Of a stretch of 64,000 nt of DNA, positions 52,558 through 61,851 are shown in pieces (positions within the stretch are counted from its first letter, which is position 1; each line of letters begins with the position of its first letter). The notes beneath the pieces were generated by a model. The model saw nothing but the letters and a program-made list of their open reading frames with translations. It was not told where the DNA came from and made no database searches. The DNA lies in NCBI RefSeq assembly GCF_002056795.1, contig NZ_CP020104.1, positions 1,871,001 through 1,935,000 of the forward strand. Direction: 5' to 3'. Origin of the DNA: Spirosoma aerolatum. GTDB taxonomy: Bacteria; Bacteroidota; Bacteroidia; Cytophagales; Spirosomataceae. The position numbers and the translations under genes are program-made.

Positions 52558-54351
52558 CTACCAACCCGGATTCTGACCTAATTTGGGGTTAACCAGCAGG
52601 TCGTTCGAGGGAATAGGGTAAAGATAAAATTTATCGTCCCATTTACGGGTAATGTTCGTAAGCCAGGTAAGCTCGCCATAGGTGTCGTTTTTGAGCCGTT
52701 GTGGATTCGCCACACCGTTTACCGTTTCGGCGACGTTGACATAGGTGACCCCCGCAATTTGTGTGGCGGGTTTCACTTTGTAGAACACCACATCAGGCTT
52801 GCCATCTTCGTTGAGGTCCATCGGAGTGTCGAGCGCTGGTACGTAGAAACCATTCCATTGCTGTTCCATTAGCTGACCACGGTTCCAGCGAATAATATCG
52901 GCAAACCGAAACCCTTCCAGCGCCAGTTCAATACCCCGTTCGCGACGTACTTCGAGCAGAACCGGGTCTGAAATACCAGGGAAATAATTGGCTTGCAGAT
53001 AGGGGTCAACGACTGTAGGTTTGGTTGTTAATCCAGCGGTGATGCCAGCCCGTTTCCGAAGGGCCCCTACTGTTTTGGCCCAGTCATCGTTGGTGAGGGT
53101 GCCCAATTCCGTTTTGGCTTCGGCATAGTTCAGCAGAATTTCGGCGTAGCGCATCATACTGATGGAGTTGATATTCCGTGATCCACCATCATAATACACG
53201 TCATCCAGCGACCATTTGATTGGCATATAGCCAGTGTAGGTGTAGGAGAAAACCGGGGGGCCAGGCTCTACAGCACCTCCGTTGGTGCGGGTGTAGCCTG
53301 GGGTCCGAATAGTCTGTTGCAAGCGCTTATCCCGGTTTTTGGTTTCCTGCATGAACGTCATTGTTTCATAGCCCGGCTTCGACGTGAAAGGCGTACCATC
53401 GATGTTCAGATAGGTATTGACGAACGTACGGTTTAAACTGACCCGGGCCCCATAGGTAGCGCTGGTCCACCACCAGTTGGCATCGTTATACACGCTCAGC
53501 GTAGCGTCGCAGATGTAAGCCAGCATGATTTCGCTGGTGACGGGTGTGGTGCTGGTAAACAACTGCCGGTACGACTTATCAGTACCGCCCGTTTCGCTGA
53601 TGCTGAAACCCCCTTCTTTCATCACTTTCTCGGCCGCACTGACGGACTCGTTCAGCCACTTATCGGCTGTGCTCCCCAGGTTGTAGCTGGTACGGTATTT
53701 CCGGAAGGTTCCTTCGAACAGACAAACACGCGATTTGAACCCATAAGCGACGTATTTTGTGACCAGACTACGGGTGTTATCATTGGTGGTTTTGATGTTC
53801 TCACAGGCATAGTTCAGGTCGGCCAGTACGGAGTCCATAACCATGGCCCGAGGGTCACGCGTGTCGTACAGATCAGGATCGTTAACGCCCATCGCCTTGT
53901 TGATCCAGGGTACATCGCCAAACCGCTTCACTTTCTCAAAGTAAAACCAGGCTCTGAAAAAACGGGCCAGACCCAGGTAATGTCGTTGATCGGTAGCGGA
54001 AATGGACGGACTATTCAGGTTCGCAATGAAGTAATTGATGTTGCGCAACTGACGCCAGTCCCAGCCCGAACTTTGCTGAGGACCATAGGCACCGGGGCGT
54101 AAAAAATCAGGAACCTGCGTCCGGACGGCATAATCGGCCATCTGATCACCTTCGTGGATGTCGCTGGCACCCGGAAAAACAGCCGTTGTCGAGCCGTCGT
54201 AAAATGAGTTTACGTATAAGTCTAAACCACTGGTGCTGCTGAAGACAGCGCTTTTTGAGGCCGTCGATTGGGGAACCTGCTCCAGCTCATTGCAGCCAAC
54301 CAGAAACAGAGTTATCAGAAAAAGCCAGCTATATCGAGTAATCATTGTCAT
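52558..54351 (-). CDS. SusD/RagB-family lipoprotein (second pair)
   Basis: It is a 597-residue nutrient-binding surface lipoprotein with a lipobox LFLVGC (Cys20). The helical region includes YLGLARFFRAWFYFEKVKRFG, and the C-terminus RRERGIELALEGFRFADIIRW and NPKLGQNPGW. It lies 12 bases after the STN-SusC gene and works with it as a lid. No nearby glycosidase defines its substrate. Confidence 0.95.
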   Translation of the reverse strand: MTMITRYSWLFLITLFLVGCNELEQVPQSTASKSAVFSSTSGLDLYVNSFYDGSTTAVFPGASDIHEGDQMADYAVRTQVPDFLRPGAYGPQQSSGWDWRQLRNINYFIANLNSPSISATDQRHYLGLARFFRAWFYFEKVKRFGDVPWINKAMGVNDPDLYDTRDPRAMVMDSVLADLNYACENIKTTNDNTRSLVTKYVAYGFKSRVCLFEGTFRKYRTSYNLGSTADKWLNESVSAAEKVMKEGGFSISETGGTDKSYRQLFTSTTPVTSEIMLAYICDATLSVYNDANWWWTSATYGARVSLNRTFVNTYLNIDGTPFTSKPGYETMTFMQETKNRDKRLQQTIRTPGYTRTNGGAVEPGPPVFSYTYTGYMPIKWSLDDVYYDGGSRNINSISMMRYAEILLNYAEAKTELGTLTNDDWAKTVGALRKRAGITAGLTTKPTVVDPYLQANYFPGISDPVLLEVRRERGIELALEGFRFADIIRWNRGQLMEQQWNGFYVPALDTPMDLNEDGKPDVVFYKVKPATQIAGVTYVNVAETVNGVANPQRLKNDTYGELTWLTNITRKWDDKFYLYPIPSNDLLVNPKLGQNPGW

Positions 54352-54363
54352 GTCGTTTTTAGG

Positions 54364-57300
54364 TTAGAAAGTGGCCGATATACCCAGGGTGTAACTTTTC
54401 AGAATCGGGTAGTTGTTACCGTTACCACTGCTGTTACTGTTAGGATCGCTACTCGTAGGTGGATTTAAAACAGCATCTGACCGGCCAATATTTTCAATGT
54501 CGATGTCACGCGTGAGCTTGTACAGAGGTGACCAGGTCAGCAGGTTCTCGCCCGACAGGAACACGCGTCCGCTGTTCATCCCGATCTTCCGAATCAGCGT
54601 CCGGGGGAGGTTATAGCCGATCTGGATATTTTTCATACGCAGATAAGCCGCCCGCTGTAAATATTTGGTCTGTGCCTGATACAGTTCGCCCGCGCTGTTC
54701 TGCGATACATACCCACGATACCGGGGCAGGTAGGTGTCTGGATTCTCTGGCGACCAGATTTTCCCCAGTTGCCACTCCGGTAATTTGTTGTAGGGGCGGT
54801 TGTACTGACCCCAGAAAATGCTGGCTTCAGCACCTGGCCACCAGTCCTGATGACCAACACCCTGGAAGAACGACGAAAAGAAGAAGTTGTTCCAGTCGGC
54901 TCCCAGCATGATGCCATACGTGTAGCGAGGAGTTGAGTTGCCAATAATGCGTCGGTCGCCTGGGTTATCCACTGTATTGTCGCCGTAGCTGATCACACCA
55001 TCGCCGTTCAGGTCCCGGAACTTAATGTCGCCTGGGAGCCACTGGCCGGTATTGGAGGCTTTGTATAGGTTTTGTTTCGGTGATTGAGCTACATCATCGG
55101 TAGAGGTAAAGAAACCAGCTGTTTCATACCCCCAGATTTCACCAACTTTCTGACCTACATAATAATCGGAAAGCCGTCGGTTAGGATTATTAAACTTGTC
55201 GATGGTAGCTGAGTAGTCGGCCATGGTTAGGCGCACTTCGTAGTTGAACGGCTTGCTTCCTACAGAGAGTTTATCCCGCCAGGTCAGAACGGCCTCCCAG
55301 CCTTTGGTTGTTAGGTCGGCGTAGTTGCCTTTCGGCACATCGGTACCGAATACAGCTGGCAGGGTCATCCCTACGGTAAACATGCCCGTTGTTTTACGGA
55401 TGTAAGCATCACCAGTAAACGTCAGTCGATTGTTCAGCATCGCCAGATCGATACCGAGGTCAGATGTAGTCGAGGTTTCCCAGGTCAGCCCATCGGGAAG
55501 AACGGTTGGCTGGCCGGTTTTCTGCGGCTTTACCCCATTCAGGATACGGCCCGACTGGGCGATGCTGAACTGCTCCTGAAATGCATAGGAGGCAATGCTA
55601 CCGTTGCCCAGTGAACCGTACGACGCTCTGATTTTCAGGTCGGTAATGGCTTTGGGTGATACTTTCCAGAAGGATTCGTTCGATACGCGCCAACCTGCCG
55701 ATACGGAGGGGAAGAAGGCATACCGCTGATCGGATGGGAACTTCGATGAACCGTCGTAACGGCCGTTCAGTTCGAGCAGATACCGGTCTTTGAACGCATA
55801 ATTTAATCGGTAAAAGCCGCCCAGAATGGCCCAGGTTTCCATACCACCACTGGTCGTAATCGATTGACCCAGCGCCAGGCTAATATCTTGCGCATCAGAA
55901 AAAATCAGCCCGTTTCGAACCACCTCTAGCCGACGGAAATTTGAGTGCTCGTAGTTATAACCCGCCAGCACTTTCAGGTAATGGTTGGGGCTGAAGCGAG
56001 GTTCGTATTCCGCATATAAGTTCGTCGCCGTGTAGATCGTCTGGCGGTACAGGTTTTGCAGGTCGTTGTAGTTGGTTCCTACGTATTCGATCACGCCCGG
56101 TTTGCGGCTGTAGGGCACTGGCACCCGAGTCCGAAACTCATCATTGTCGGTAGTCTGAAACGTGAAATTGCCTTTGACGCGGAATTTGTCATTGAAAAAC
56201 GTCGTAGCAAAATCGGCCGTATTCCGAAATACGCGTCGGTCCATATTGATGCCGTTTTTGCCGTACCAGAAATCGCCAACGGTGTAGGCAGCCGAGTAGG
56301 TCAATGTGCCATCCGGGTTAAACATCGGGGCATTATTGTGGCCTTCGTCGGAAATGTTCCGCCAGATACCGCCCCCTTCGCCCACGTTCAATGGGTTATG
56401 GTACTTCATCGACGAAAAATCGGCATTATTCGTGATTTTCAGCCAGGGGTAGAGCTGGATGGAGCCTTTGGCCCGCAGGCTCATGATCTTGTAATCGTCC
56501 GAATTGTACTTGAACAGACCATCCTGGGTATAATAGCGACCGGTTACGTAAAAATCAGCCTTACCGCTGCTGCCCGAGAACGATAGATTGTGCTCCGTAG
56601 CGCTGAGGCTTTTCTTGTAAAGTTCGCCATACCAGTCGGTGTTTTCGTAATACACATATTCGCCGGTAGTGGGGTCTACTATGGTCTTTGGGAGGCTGGG
56701 GTCGTTGTTCCGACGTTCGAGTTCGGCCAGGTAAGCGGCCGAGAATTTGACCGTCTTGTTGATATTCTGCGGAGTTTGTGCATAGTCGTTCCAGGCCGAC
56801 CAGCCTTCGTTGAACATCTTGGCGAATGTGTAGCCGTTCGTTACAAAATTAGGAACTGAGGTCGGGCTTTTGATCGAGCGATTCACCGAATACGTTACGC
56901 TAGTACGGTCTTTCGTTGGGCTTTTCGTTGTGATCAGTACGACACCAAACGCGCCCCTTGCTCCGTAAATGGCAGCCGAAGCGGCATCTTTTAATACCGA
57001 CACGCTGGCTACATCATTCGGATTCAGACGGCTCGGATCACCTTCTACACCATCAATCAGCACCAGTGCACTCCCTCCCTGACCGATCGAGGTGGTACCC
57101 CGAATGTTGAAGGTAGGCGACTGAATGGGTTTTCCGTCGCCCATCGTTAAGTTGAGGTTTGGAATAGTCCCCTGAAGGCCTTGCGATAAGTTGGGCAGTG
57201 AACGGTTTTCAAGTACTTCGCTGGTCACCTGGTCGACGGCACCAGTCAGGTTTACCTTCTTCTGTGTGCCATAACCCACCACAATGACCTCTTCCAATGA

Positions 57301-57963
57301 CTTGGAGTCAGCTTTGAGCGTCAGGCTGATTACACTCTGATTGCCTACCAGAACCTCCTGACTCAGATAACCGACAAATGAGTAGATAAGGGTGGCCTTA
57401 CCATCGGGCACCGAAATACGGTATTGCCCTTTGGCGTCGGTCGTTGTACCACGCTGCGTGCCTTTAACCACAACACTTACTCCCGGTAGGACTTCTCCTT
57501 TGTCGTCGCTGATGGTTCCGGTAATGGTGAGGTCAGCACTGGCAACAACTGGTACCGACAGCGTGTTGATGGAAGGAAGTGTGAATGAGGTACTTTCAAT
57601 CGTCTTTTTACGAAGAAGGATGCGGGTACCTACCACTTCATACGAAATGCGGAGCGGACTGAGCAGTTCGTCCAGCACTTTAGAAAGTTTACCATTGGCC
57701 ACATTGACCGACATTTTCTGGTCGGCCCGGATGCTGTTGGTGCTGTACACAAACTTGACATCCGTCTGTTTTTCAAGTCTGTTCAGGATTTTCCAGATCT
57801 CGACCGATTCCATTTTCAGCGTGACTTCCTTATTCAGAATTTCCTGAGCGTGTGTGTCGCGGGCGAACGACAGACCATAGCAGAGAGCGAAGAGCAGTAG
57901 CTGCACAACCGTTGTCTTCATGGCGTTCCACAAAACCTGTTTTAGGTAAAATTGTCTCGTCAT
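54364..57963 (-). CDS. SusC-family transporter with STN signalling domain
   Basis: This 1,199-residue barrel has a signal peptide and an STN domain near residues 45-95 (VTLKMESVEIWKILNRLEKQ) that contacts an anti-sigma factor in the periplasm. Next are the CarboxypepD-like domain (about 145-230), the plug (VIVVGYGTQKKVNLTGAVD) and the barrel ending in GISATF. It is both transporter and sensor in a FecA/FecR-like cascade. ATG 57963 was chosen, where an MTRQFYLKQVLWNAMK leader starts; the open frame extends 25 codons upstream. A TACTTTTG box is about 93 bases upstream. Confidence 0.93.
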   Translation of the reverse strand: MTRQFYLKQVLWNAMKTTVVQLLLFALCYGLSFARDTHAQEILNKEVTLKMESVEIWKILNRLEKQTDVKFVYSTNSIRADQKMSVNVANGKLSKVLDELLSPLRISYEVVGTRILLRKKTIESTSFTLPSINTLSVPVVASADLTITGTISDDKGEVLPGVSVVVKGTQRGTTTDAKGQYRISVPDGKATLIYSFVGYLSQEVLVGNQSVISLTLKADSKSLEEVIVVGYGTQKKVNLTGAVDQVTSEVLENRSLPNLSQGLQGTIPNLNLTMGDGKPIQSPTFNIRGTTSIGQGGSALVLIDGVEGDPSRLNPNDVASVSVLKDAASAAIYGARGAFGVVLITTKSPTKDRTSVTYSVNRSIKSPTSVPNFVTNGYTFAKMFNEGWSAWNDYAQTPQNINKTVKFSAAYLAELERRNNDPSLPKTIVDPTTGEYVYYENTDWYGELYKKSLSATEHNLSFSGSSGKADFYVTGRYYTQDGLFKYNSDDYKIMSLRAKGSIQLYPWLKITNNADFSSMKYHNPLNVGEGGGIWRNISDEGHNNAPMFNPDGTLTYSAAYTVGDFWYGKNGINMDRRVFRNTADFATTFFNDKFRVKGNFTFQTTDNDEFRTRVPVPYSRKPGVIEYVGTNYNDLQNLYRQTIYTATNLYAEYEPRFSPNHYLKVLAGYNYEHSNFRRLEVVRNGLIFSDAQDISLALGQSITTSGGMETWAILGGFYRLNYAFKDRYLLELNGRYDGSSKFPSDQRYAFFPSVSAGWRVSNESFWKVSPKAITDLKIRASYGSLGNGSIASYAFQEQFSIAQSGRILNGVKPQKTGQPTVLPDGLTWETSTTSDLGIDLAMLNNRLTFTGDAYIRKTTGMFTVGMTLPAVFGTDVPKGNYADLTTKGWEAVLTWRDKLSVGSKPFNYEVRLTMADYSATIDKFNNPNRRLSDYYVGQKVGEIWGYETAGFFTSTDDVAQSPKQNLYKASNTGQWLPGDIKFRDLNGDGVISYGDNTVDNPGDRRIIGNSTPRYTYGIMLGADWNNFFFSSFFQGVGHQDWWPGAEASIFWGQYNRPYNKLPEWQLGKIWSPENPDTYLPRYRGYVSQNSAGELYQAQTKYLQRAAYLRMKNIQIGYNLPRTLIRKIGMNSGRVFLSGENLLTWSPLYKLTRDIDIENIGRSDAVLNPPTSSDPNSNSSGNGNNYPILKSYTLGISATF

Positions 57964-58055
57964 AATAATACGATGTTCATGAAAAAGAGAGATGAGTAAT
58001 TGGGTAAATTGAGCGTTGGAGGGCAATCGAAAGCGCAACGAATGGTTTTATCCCG

Positions 58056-58063
58056 CAAAAGTA
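58056..58063 (-). promoter_or_regulatory. Bacteroidota -7 box (TACTTTTG) of STN-SusC
   Basis: Exact TAnnTTTG match, 93 bases before the STN-SusC start. It indicates a basal promoter in addition to any sigma-dependent one. No TTG partner at the usual distance. Confidence 0.45.
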
Positions 58064-58121
58064 GGGTTGTCTATATTACCAGTATATTAACTCTATAGGA
58101 TGGTTTATTAAATTTGTTTTT

Positions 58122-59141
58122 CTAGTTTTGACAGCCTTCGCCATTAATAAAAAGGGTGGTGCCGCGCCGTTCGTAGCTGGCATTAAGTGACTTACAGACC
58201 AGATCAAGCCGTAGATAAAGAGGTAAATCATTGAGGTCGCCATTAAACGCACATTTGTTCAAGGCCTGGTTTTCGACAATGAATTCAATACCGTAGGCTT
58301 TGCTGAGCGTAGCGAGTACCTGCCCCAGTGGAACCCGATCAAATACGAACTGGGCTTTGTTGTTGGGAGGTAGCACCATTTGTGGGGTTTCGATTAGTCC
58401 AGGTGTCAGTTTCTGTGAGACTTTGTCGAAGGTTATTTTCTGGTTCGGAATCAGAATAACGCCGTTGCGGTTGCCATCCGATTTTCGGGTGTCTTCATAC
58501 ACAGATACTTTGCCTTTACTCACCTGTACTTCAATCGACTTGTCTTGATCATAGGATTTTACCGTAAATCGTGTTCCCAGTACCTGTGTAACCAGATTGC
58601 CTGTATGGACAATGAAGGGGCGGGAAGTATCTCGGGTAACATCGAAGGTAGCTTCGCCCTGGAGGTATATTTCCCGCGTTTTTGTGCCGAACTGTTCAGG
58701 ATAGCTCAGATGGCTTCGCGGGCTAAGCAATACATAACTGCCGTCTTTCAGGCTGATCTTCTCAGCTTTATTCGATGTGTTCTTAATCGTAATATTTCCT
58801 ATTGATTCGGGGCTTTTGCGAGTAATTGACCGGGCTACCTGCTGCGTATTGAGCTGACGGCTGACGAAGAGCCCGGCAAGGATAAAAAGTAGGATAGAAG
58901 CGGCAACCGCGCTGATTCGGAACCAACCATACCGTATCAGAAAAGGTTGTTGACCTAATGTATTGGCGTAAATGCGTTTCCATAAGCGGGTTTGAAGCGT
59001 ATGTTTTTCGGTAGGATTGATGGTGAGCTGGCTTTGCTCAATCATTCGGTCCGACCACTCACGCATCAGCTTTTCCTCGTCGGGGTTGGTTTCTCCGGCA
59101 AGGTATTTCTCGATCAGTTTATCGAAATCATATTGGTTCAT
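58122..59141 (-). CDS. FecR-family anti-sigma factor
   Basis: This 339-residue membrane protein has an N-terminal cytoplasmic domain (about residues 1-80), one membrane helix near 88-106, a FecR periplasmic domain (QGEATFDVTRDTSRPFIVHT) and a C-terminal DUF4974 region (FDRVPLGQVLATLSKAYGIEF). It should hold the ECF sigma factor until the STN domain of SusC signals. It lies 21 bases after the sigma gene and ahead of SusC. Confidence 0.94.
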   Translation of the reverse strand: MNQYDFDKLIEKYLAGETNPDEEKLMREWSDRMIEQSQLTINPTEKHTLQTRLWKRIYANTLGQQPFLIRYGWFRISAVAASILLFILAGLFVSRQLNTQQVARSITRKSPESIGNITIKNTSNKAEKISLKDGSYVLLSPRSHLSYPEQFGTKTREIYLQGEATFDVTRDTSRPFIVHTGNLVTQVLGTRFTVKSYDQDKSIEVQVSKGKVSVYEDTRKSDGNRNGVILIPNQKITFDKVSQKLTPGLIETPQMVLPPNNKAQFVFDRVPLGQVLATLSKAYGIEFIVENQALNKCAFNGDLNDLPLYLRLDLVCKSLNASYERRGTTLFINGEGCQN

Positions 59142-59162
59142 AGGATGGTGTGTTTGTGCGGA

Positions 59163-59711
59163 TCAGTTCTGATAAATCCGAAGTTGCTCCTGTAGGACTT
59201 TGAGCGACTTGGTGATATGATATTCGACCGCCTTTTCCGACAGGTTGAGTTGCCGGGCAATGCTTTTCACGGGTTGATGCTCGAAACGACTCAACTTAAA
59301 CACCTCGCAGGTTTTTTCCGGTAGCTTTTTCATGACTTCCTCTACTGCTTTCGATAAATCGGAAAACTGTACGGTTTCATCGGTCAACTCAGCCTGATGC
59401 AATTCGTGCAAAATGAGGTACTCCTGATAACGCCGTTGGGTGATTTTCGACTTGATGTAATTTGTTGACAGGTGCTTGATGGACACAACCAGATACGAAC
59501 TTAGGTGATGAATAGTCGCTTGTTGACGTTTGTTCCAAAGCGATTCGAACAGATCATGCACCAGTTCTTCCGCATCTTCCCGGCTTCCTGTTTCGTGATA
59601 GGCCACGCAGAATAACTTATACCAATAGCGATTATATATTTCCTCAAAGGCTTTTTTGTCGCTCGCCTTGAGAAAACAAGTCAATTCAGTGTCGGTTACC
59701 TGTGCATTCAT
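59163..59711 (-). CDS. ECF RNA polymerase sigma factor
   Basis: This 182-residue sigma-70 of the extracytoplasmic type has region 2 (EEIYNRYWYKLFCVAYHETGSREDAEELVHDLFESLW) and region 4 (EVFKLSRFEHQPVKSIARQLNLSEKAVEYHI). It likely turns on the following FecR, SusC and SusD genes. No signature site could be assigned to it by eye. Confidence 0.94.
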   Translation of the reverse strand: MNAQVTDTELTCFLKASDKKAFEEIYNRYWYKLFCVAYHETGSREDAEELVHDLFESLWNKRQQATIHHLSSYLVVSIKHLSTNYIKSKITQRRYQEYLILHELHQAELTDETVQFSDLSKAVEEVMKKLPEKTCEVFKLSRFEHQPVKSIARQLNLSEKAVEYHITKSLKVLQEQLRIYQN

Positions 59712-59930
59712 TGACTAGAGTTTCGCTGTTTATGTATAGTCAATTAAGTAGCTGAAATCCCTAAATAATTTTTAAAATTATGAGATAAGTACAATATGAT
59801 GCGTATTTGTAGTTACTTTTCTAGTTAATGATCAACTTAGTTTGAGGAGGTTGGCTACATGCTATAACCTGGAATTGTCCTAAAAACGTATAACTAGTAG
59901 ATCGTTGGCGCTGGCGTTTGCAGAGAAATG

Positions 59931-59965
59931 AAAAAAGCCCAGTCTACAACGTAGACCGGGCTTTT
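59931..59965 (-). terminator. Intrinsic terminator of the third SusD gene
   Basis: On the minus strand AGCCCGGTCTAC pairs with GTAGACTGGGCT, with one G-U pair and a 3-nt loop, followed by T6. It is 23 bases past the SusD stop. Confidence 0.85.
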
Positions 59966-59987
59966 GAGGGAATACTGATGGATTATA

Positions 59988-61724
59988 TTAATAACCAGGA
60001 TTTTGTGCCAGCACATCCTTACCCTGATAGTCGATCTGGGTTTGCGGAATGGGCTGATACTCATCACGTCCTGCCGTGAACTTGCCACCCGAATAAGCCG
60101 TCGGCAACAGCTTGCTCTCATAAGCCAGGAAGGCGTTCAGTACCGTGGCCGCCGTGCCCCAACGAACCAGATCATAGAACCGGTGACCTTCTCCCGATAG
60201 CTCCAGCTTCCGCTCGAACTGAACAGCGGCACGAGCCGTCGCTTTATCGGCAAACGTTGGATAATTGCTGATCACATAGTTAGCCGCTGGTTTGCCATCC
60301 TGCATCACAAAACCGGCAGGGTTAGCTGCCCGCGTGCGCACCATGTTGACATAGTTGGTGGCGGTTGCTAAACTGCCTACTTCGACTTCACATTCTGCCG
60401 CCATCAGCAGCACATCGGCAAACCGGATGATGTTGTAGTTGATGGCCGAGTAACCATCCGTCCACGAGCTACCATCGGTCAGAGTCTTGTCCTGCGCTTT
60501 GTAGAAGACGAACTTCTTGGGGGAGTAAGGACCCGCAAAGCTCTGGTCACGAATCCAGTCCAGACCAGGGTGAGGCTGCCAGTCCAGGTATTGGATACCC
60601 CGACGGCCAACTGACCAATCCAGACGAGGATCGACCGGACCCGCATCGGGGGTGAAAGCCGCACTAGAGGCAATCCCCTGGTCGGTTTTCAGCTGATTAG
60701 CGCCCGTGTTATAGGAACCATCCAGCAGCGGTAAGCCTTTGGCGTCGACCCGGAACGAGTTAGCCATATCGAAGCTGGGGGGAAAGAATCCGCAGCAACC
60801 AGCCGGACCATTCGAACCCGTGTTGTAAGGGAAGTTCAGCACCAGATCGGGGTTAGCGTTATCCGAGCTACCCGTGTTGGCAGCGGCCTGGATGGCAAAC
60901 ACGGACTCCGAACCGTTGTCTTTAGCGGCATTGAAGTTGTCCGAATAGTTATCCAGCAATTTATACTTCAGGCCATTGCTGGTAACCCCACTGGCGATGA
61001 CCTGATCGAAGAGGGCCTTGGCCTCCGTGTACTTCTTCTCGTAGAGGTAGGTCTTCGCCAGATAGGCCATCGCGGCCCACTTGTTGGCCCGACCCACGGA
61101 CGACTGGGTAGCGGGCAGGTTATCCTGCGCGAACTTGAAGTCGGCTTCGATCTTGGGCCAGATGTCGGCATTGTTGGCTACTTTCTCGATGCCGGCACCG
61201 TAATCGACGGTTTCGTCGATGAAGGGCACCATGTTGAAGTTCCGTTTCAGTTCGAAGTAGTAATGCCCTCGCAGAAAGCGGGCTTCAGCCTGTAATTCAG
61301 TTTTGTCAGCAGCCGTCACATCGGAACCGGCTGATGCGAGCGAGCGCAGGACGGAGTTACAGCGAGCCACCCCTTCATACATGGCATTCCATTTGGCGTT
61401 GACTTCACCACTGGAGGGCAGGAGCTGGTAGGTCTGGTAGGGAGTCAGGGCGTTAAAGTCGCCGGAGTTGGAGCCTTTGTTGGCTTCACCCCCGGAAATG
61501 CTACCCCGCACCCAGTTGAAAGAGCTGGCTGACTGGGAGAAGCCCCGGGCGTTGAGCTGGGCGTAGGCCCCCATCAGCAGACCATCCAGACCCGCTTTGC
61601 TAGAAAGCTGGGTTCCAGAAAGCTGTCCAGTGGCGGGCACTTCCAGGAATTTGTCGGTACAGGCAAAAGAGACGGCCATCAGCAGCGTGGCGGTCAGTGT
61701 GCCTTTGGTAATCAGTGTTTTCAT
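59988..61724 (-). CDS. SusD/RagB-family lipoprotein (third pair)
   Basis: This 578-residue surface lipoprotein begins MKTLITKGTL, and the lipobox includes Cys22 (AVSFAC). SusD helices appear as ELQAEARFLRGHYYFELKRNF and AVQFERKLELSGEGHRFYDLVRWG, ending DVLAQNPGY. It is the partner of the partial SusC upstream, 127 bases away. Codons are strongly biased towards C-ending forms over long stretches, which may reflect high expression. Confidence 0.95.
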   Translation of the reverse strand: MKTLITKGTLTATLLMAVSFACTDKFLEVPATGQLSGTQLSSKAGLDGLLMGAYAQLNARGFSQSASSFNWVRGSISGGEANKGSNSGDFNALTPYQTYQLLPSSGEVNAKWNAMYEGVARCNSVLRSLASAGSDVTAADKTELQAEARFLRGHYYFELKRNFNMVPFIDETVDYGAGIEKVANNADIWPKIEADFKFAQDNLPATQSSVGRANKWAAMAYLAKTYLYEKKYTEAKALFDQVIASGVTSNGLKYKLLDNYSDNFNAAKDNGSESVFAIQAAANTGSSDNANPDLVLNFPYNTGSNGPAGCCGFFPPSFDMANSFRVDAKGLPLLDGSYNTGANQLKTDQGIASSAAFTPDAGPVDPRLDWSVGRRGIQYLDWQPHPGLDWIRDQSFAGPYSPKKFVFYKAQDKTLTDGSSWTDGYSAINYNIIRFADVLLMAAECEVEVGSLATATNYVNMVRTRAANPAGFVMQDGKPAANYVISNYPTFADKATARAAVQFERKLELSGEGHRFYDLVRWGTAATVLNAFLAYESKLLPTAYSGGKFTAGRDEYQPIPQTQIDYQGKDVLAQNPGY

Positions 61725-61851
61725 TATGCGTATATGCCTTAGAAATGATAAGGAATAAGTGTCTTGTCAAATCCCCAGCGACTAGTATTCGTAAATATGT
61801 TTAGTTAGTCTATTAACGAACAAGAGTCGCTGGGTTGTATCTAGCCTAGGC

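Noticed and set aside
56056..56586. 176-residue plus-strand frame in the STN-SusC gene
   Set aside because: Antisense to a transporter barrel with strong family sequence; no independent evidence.
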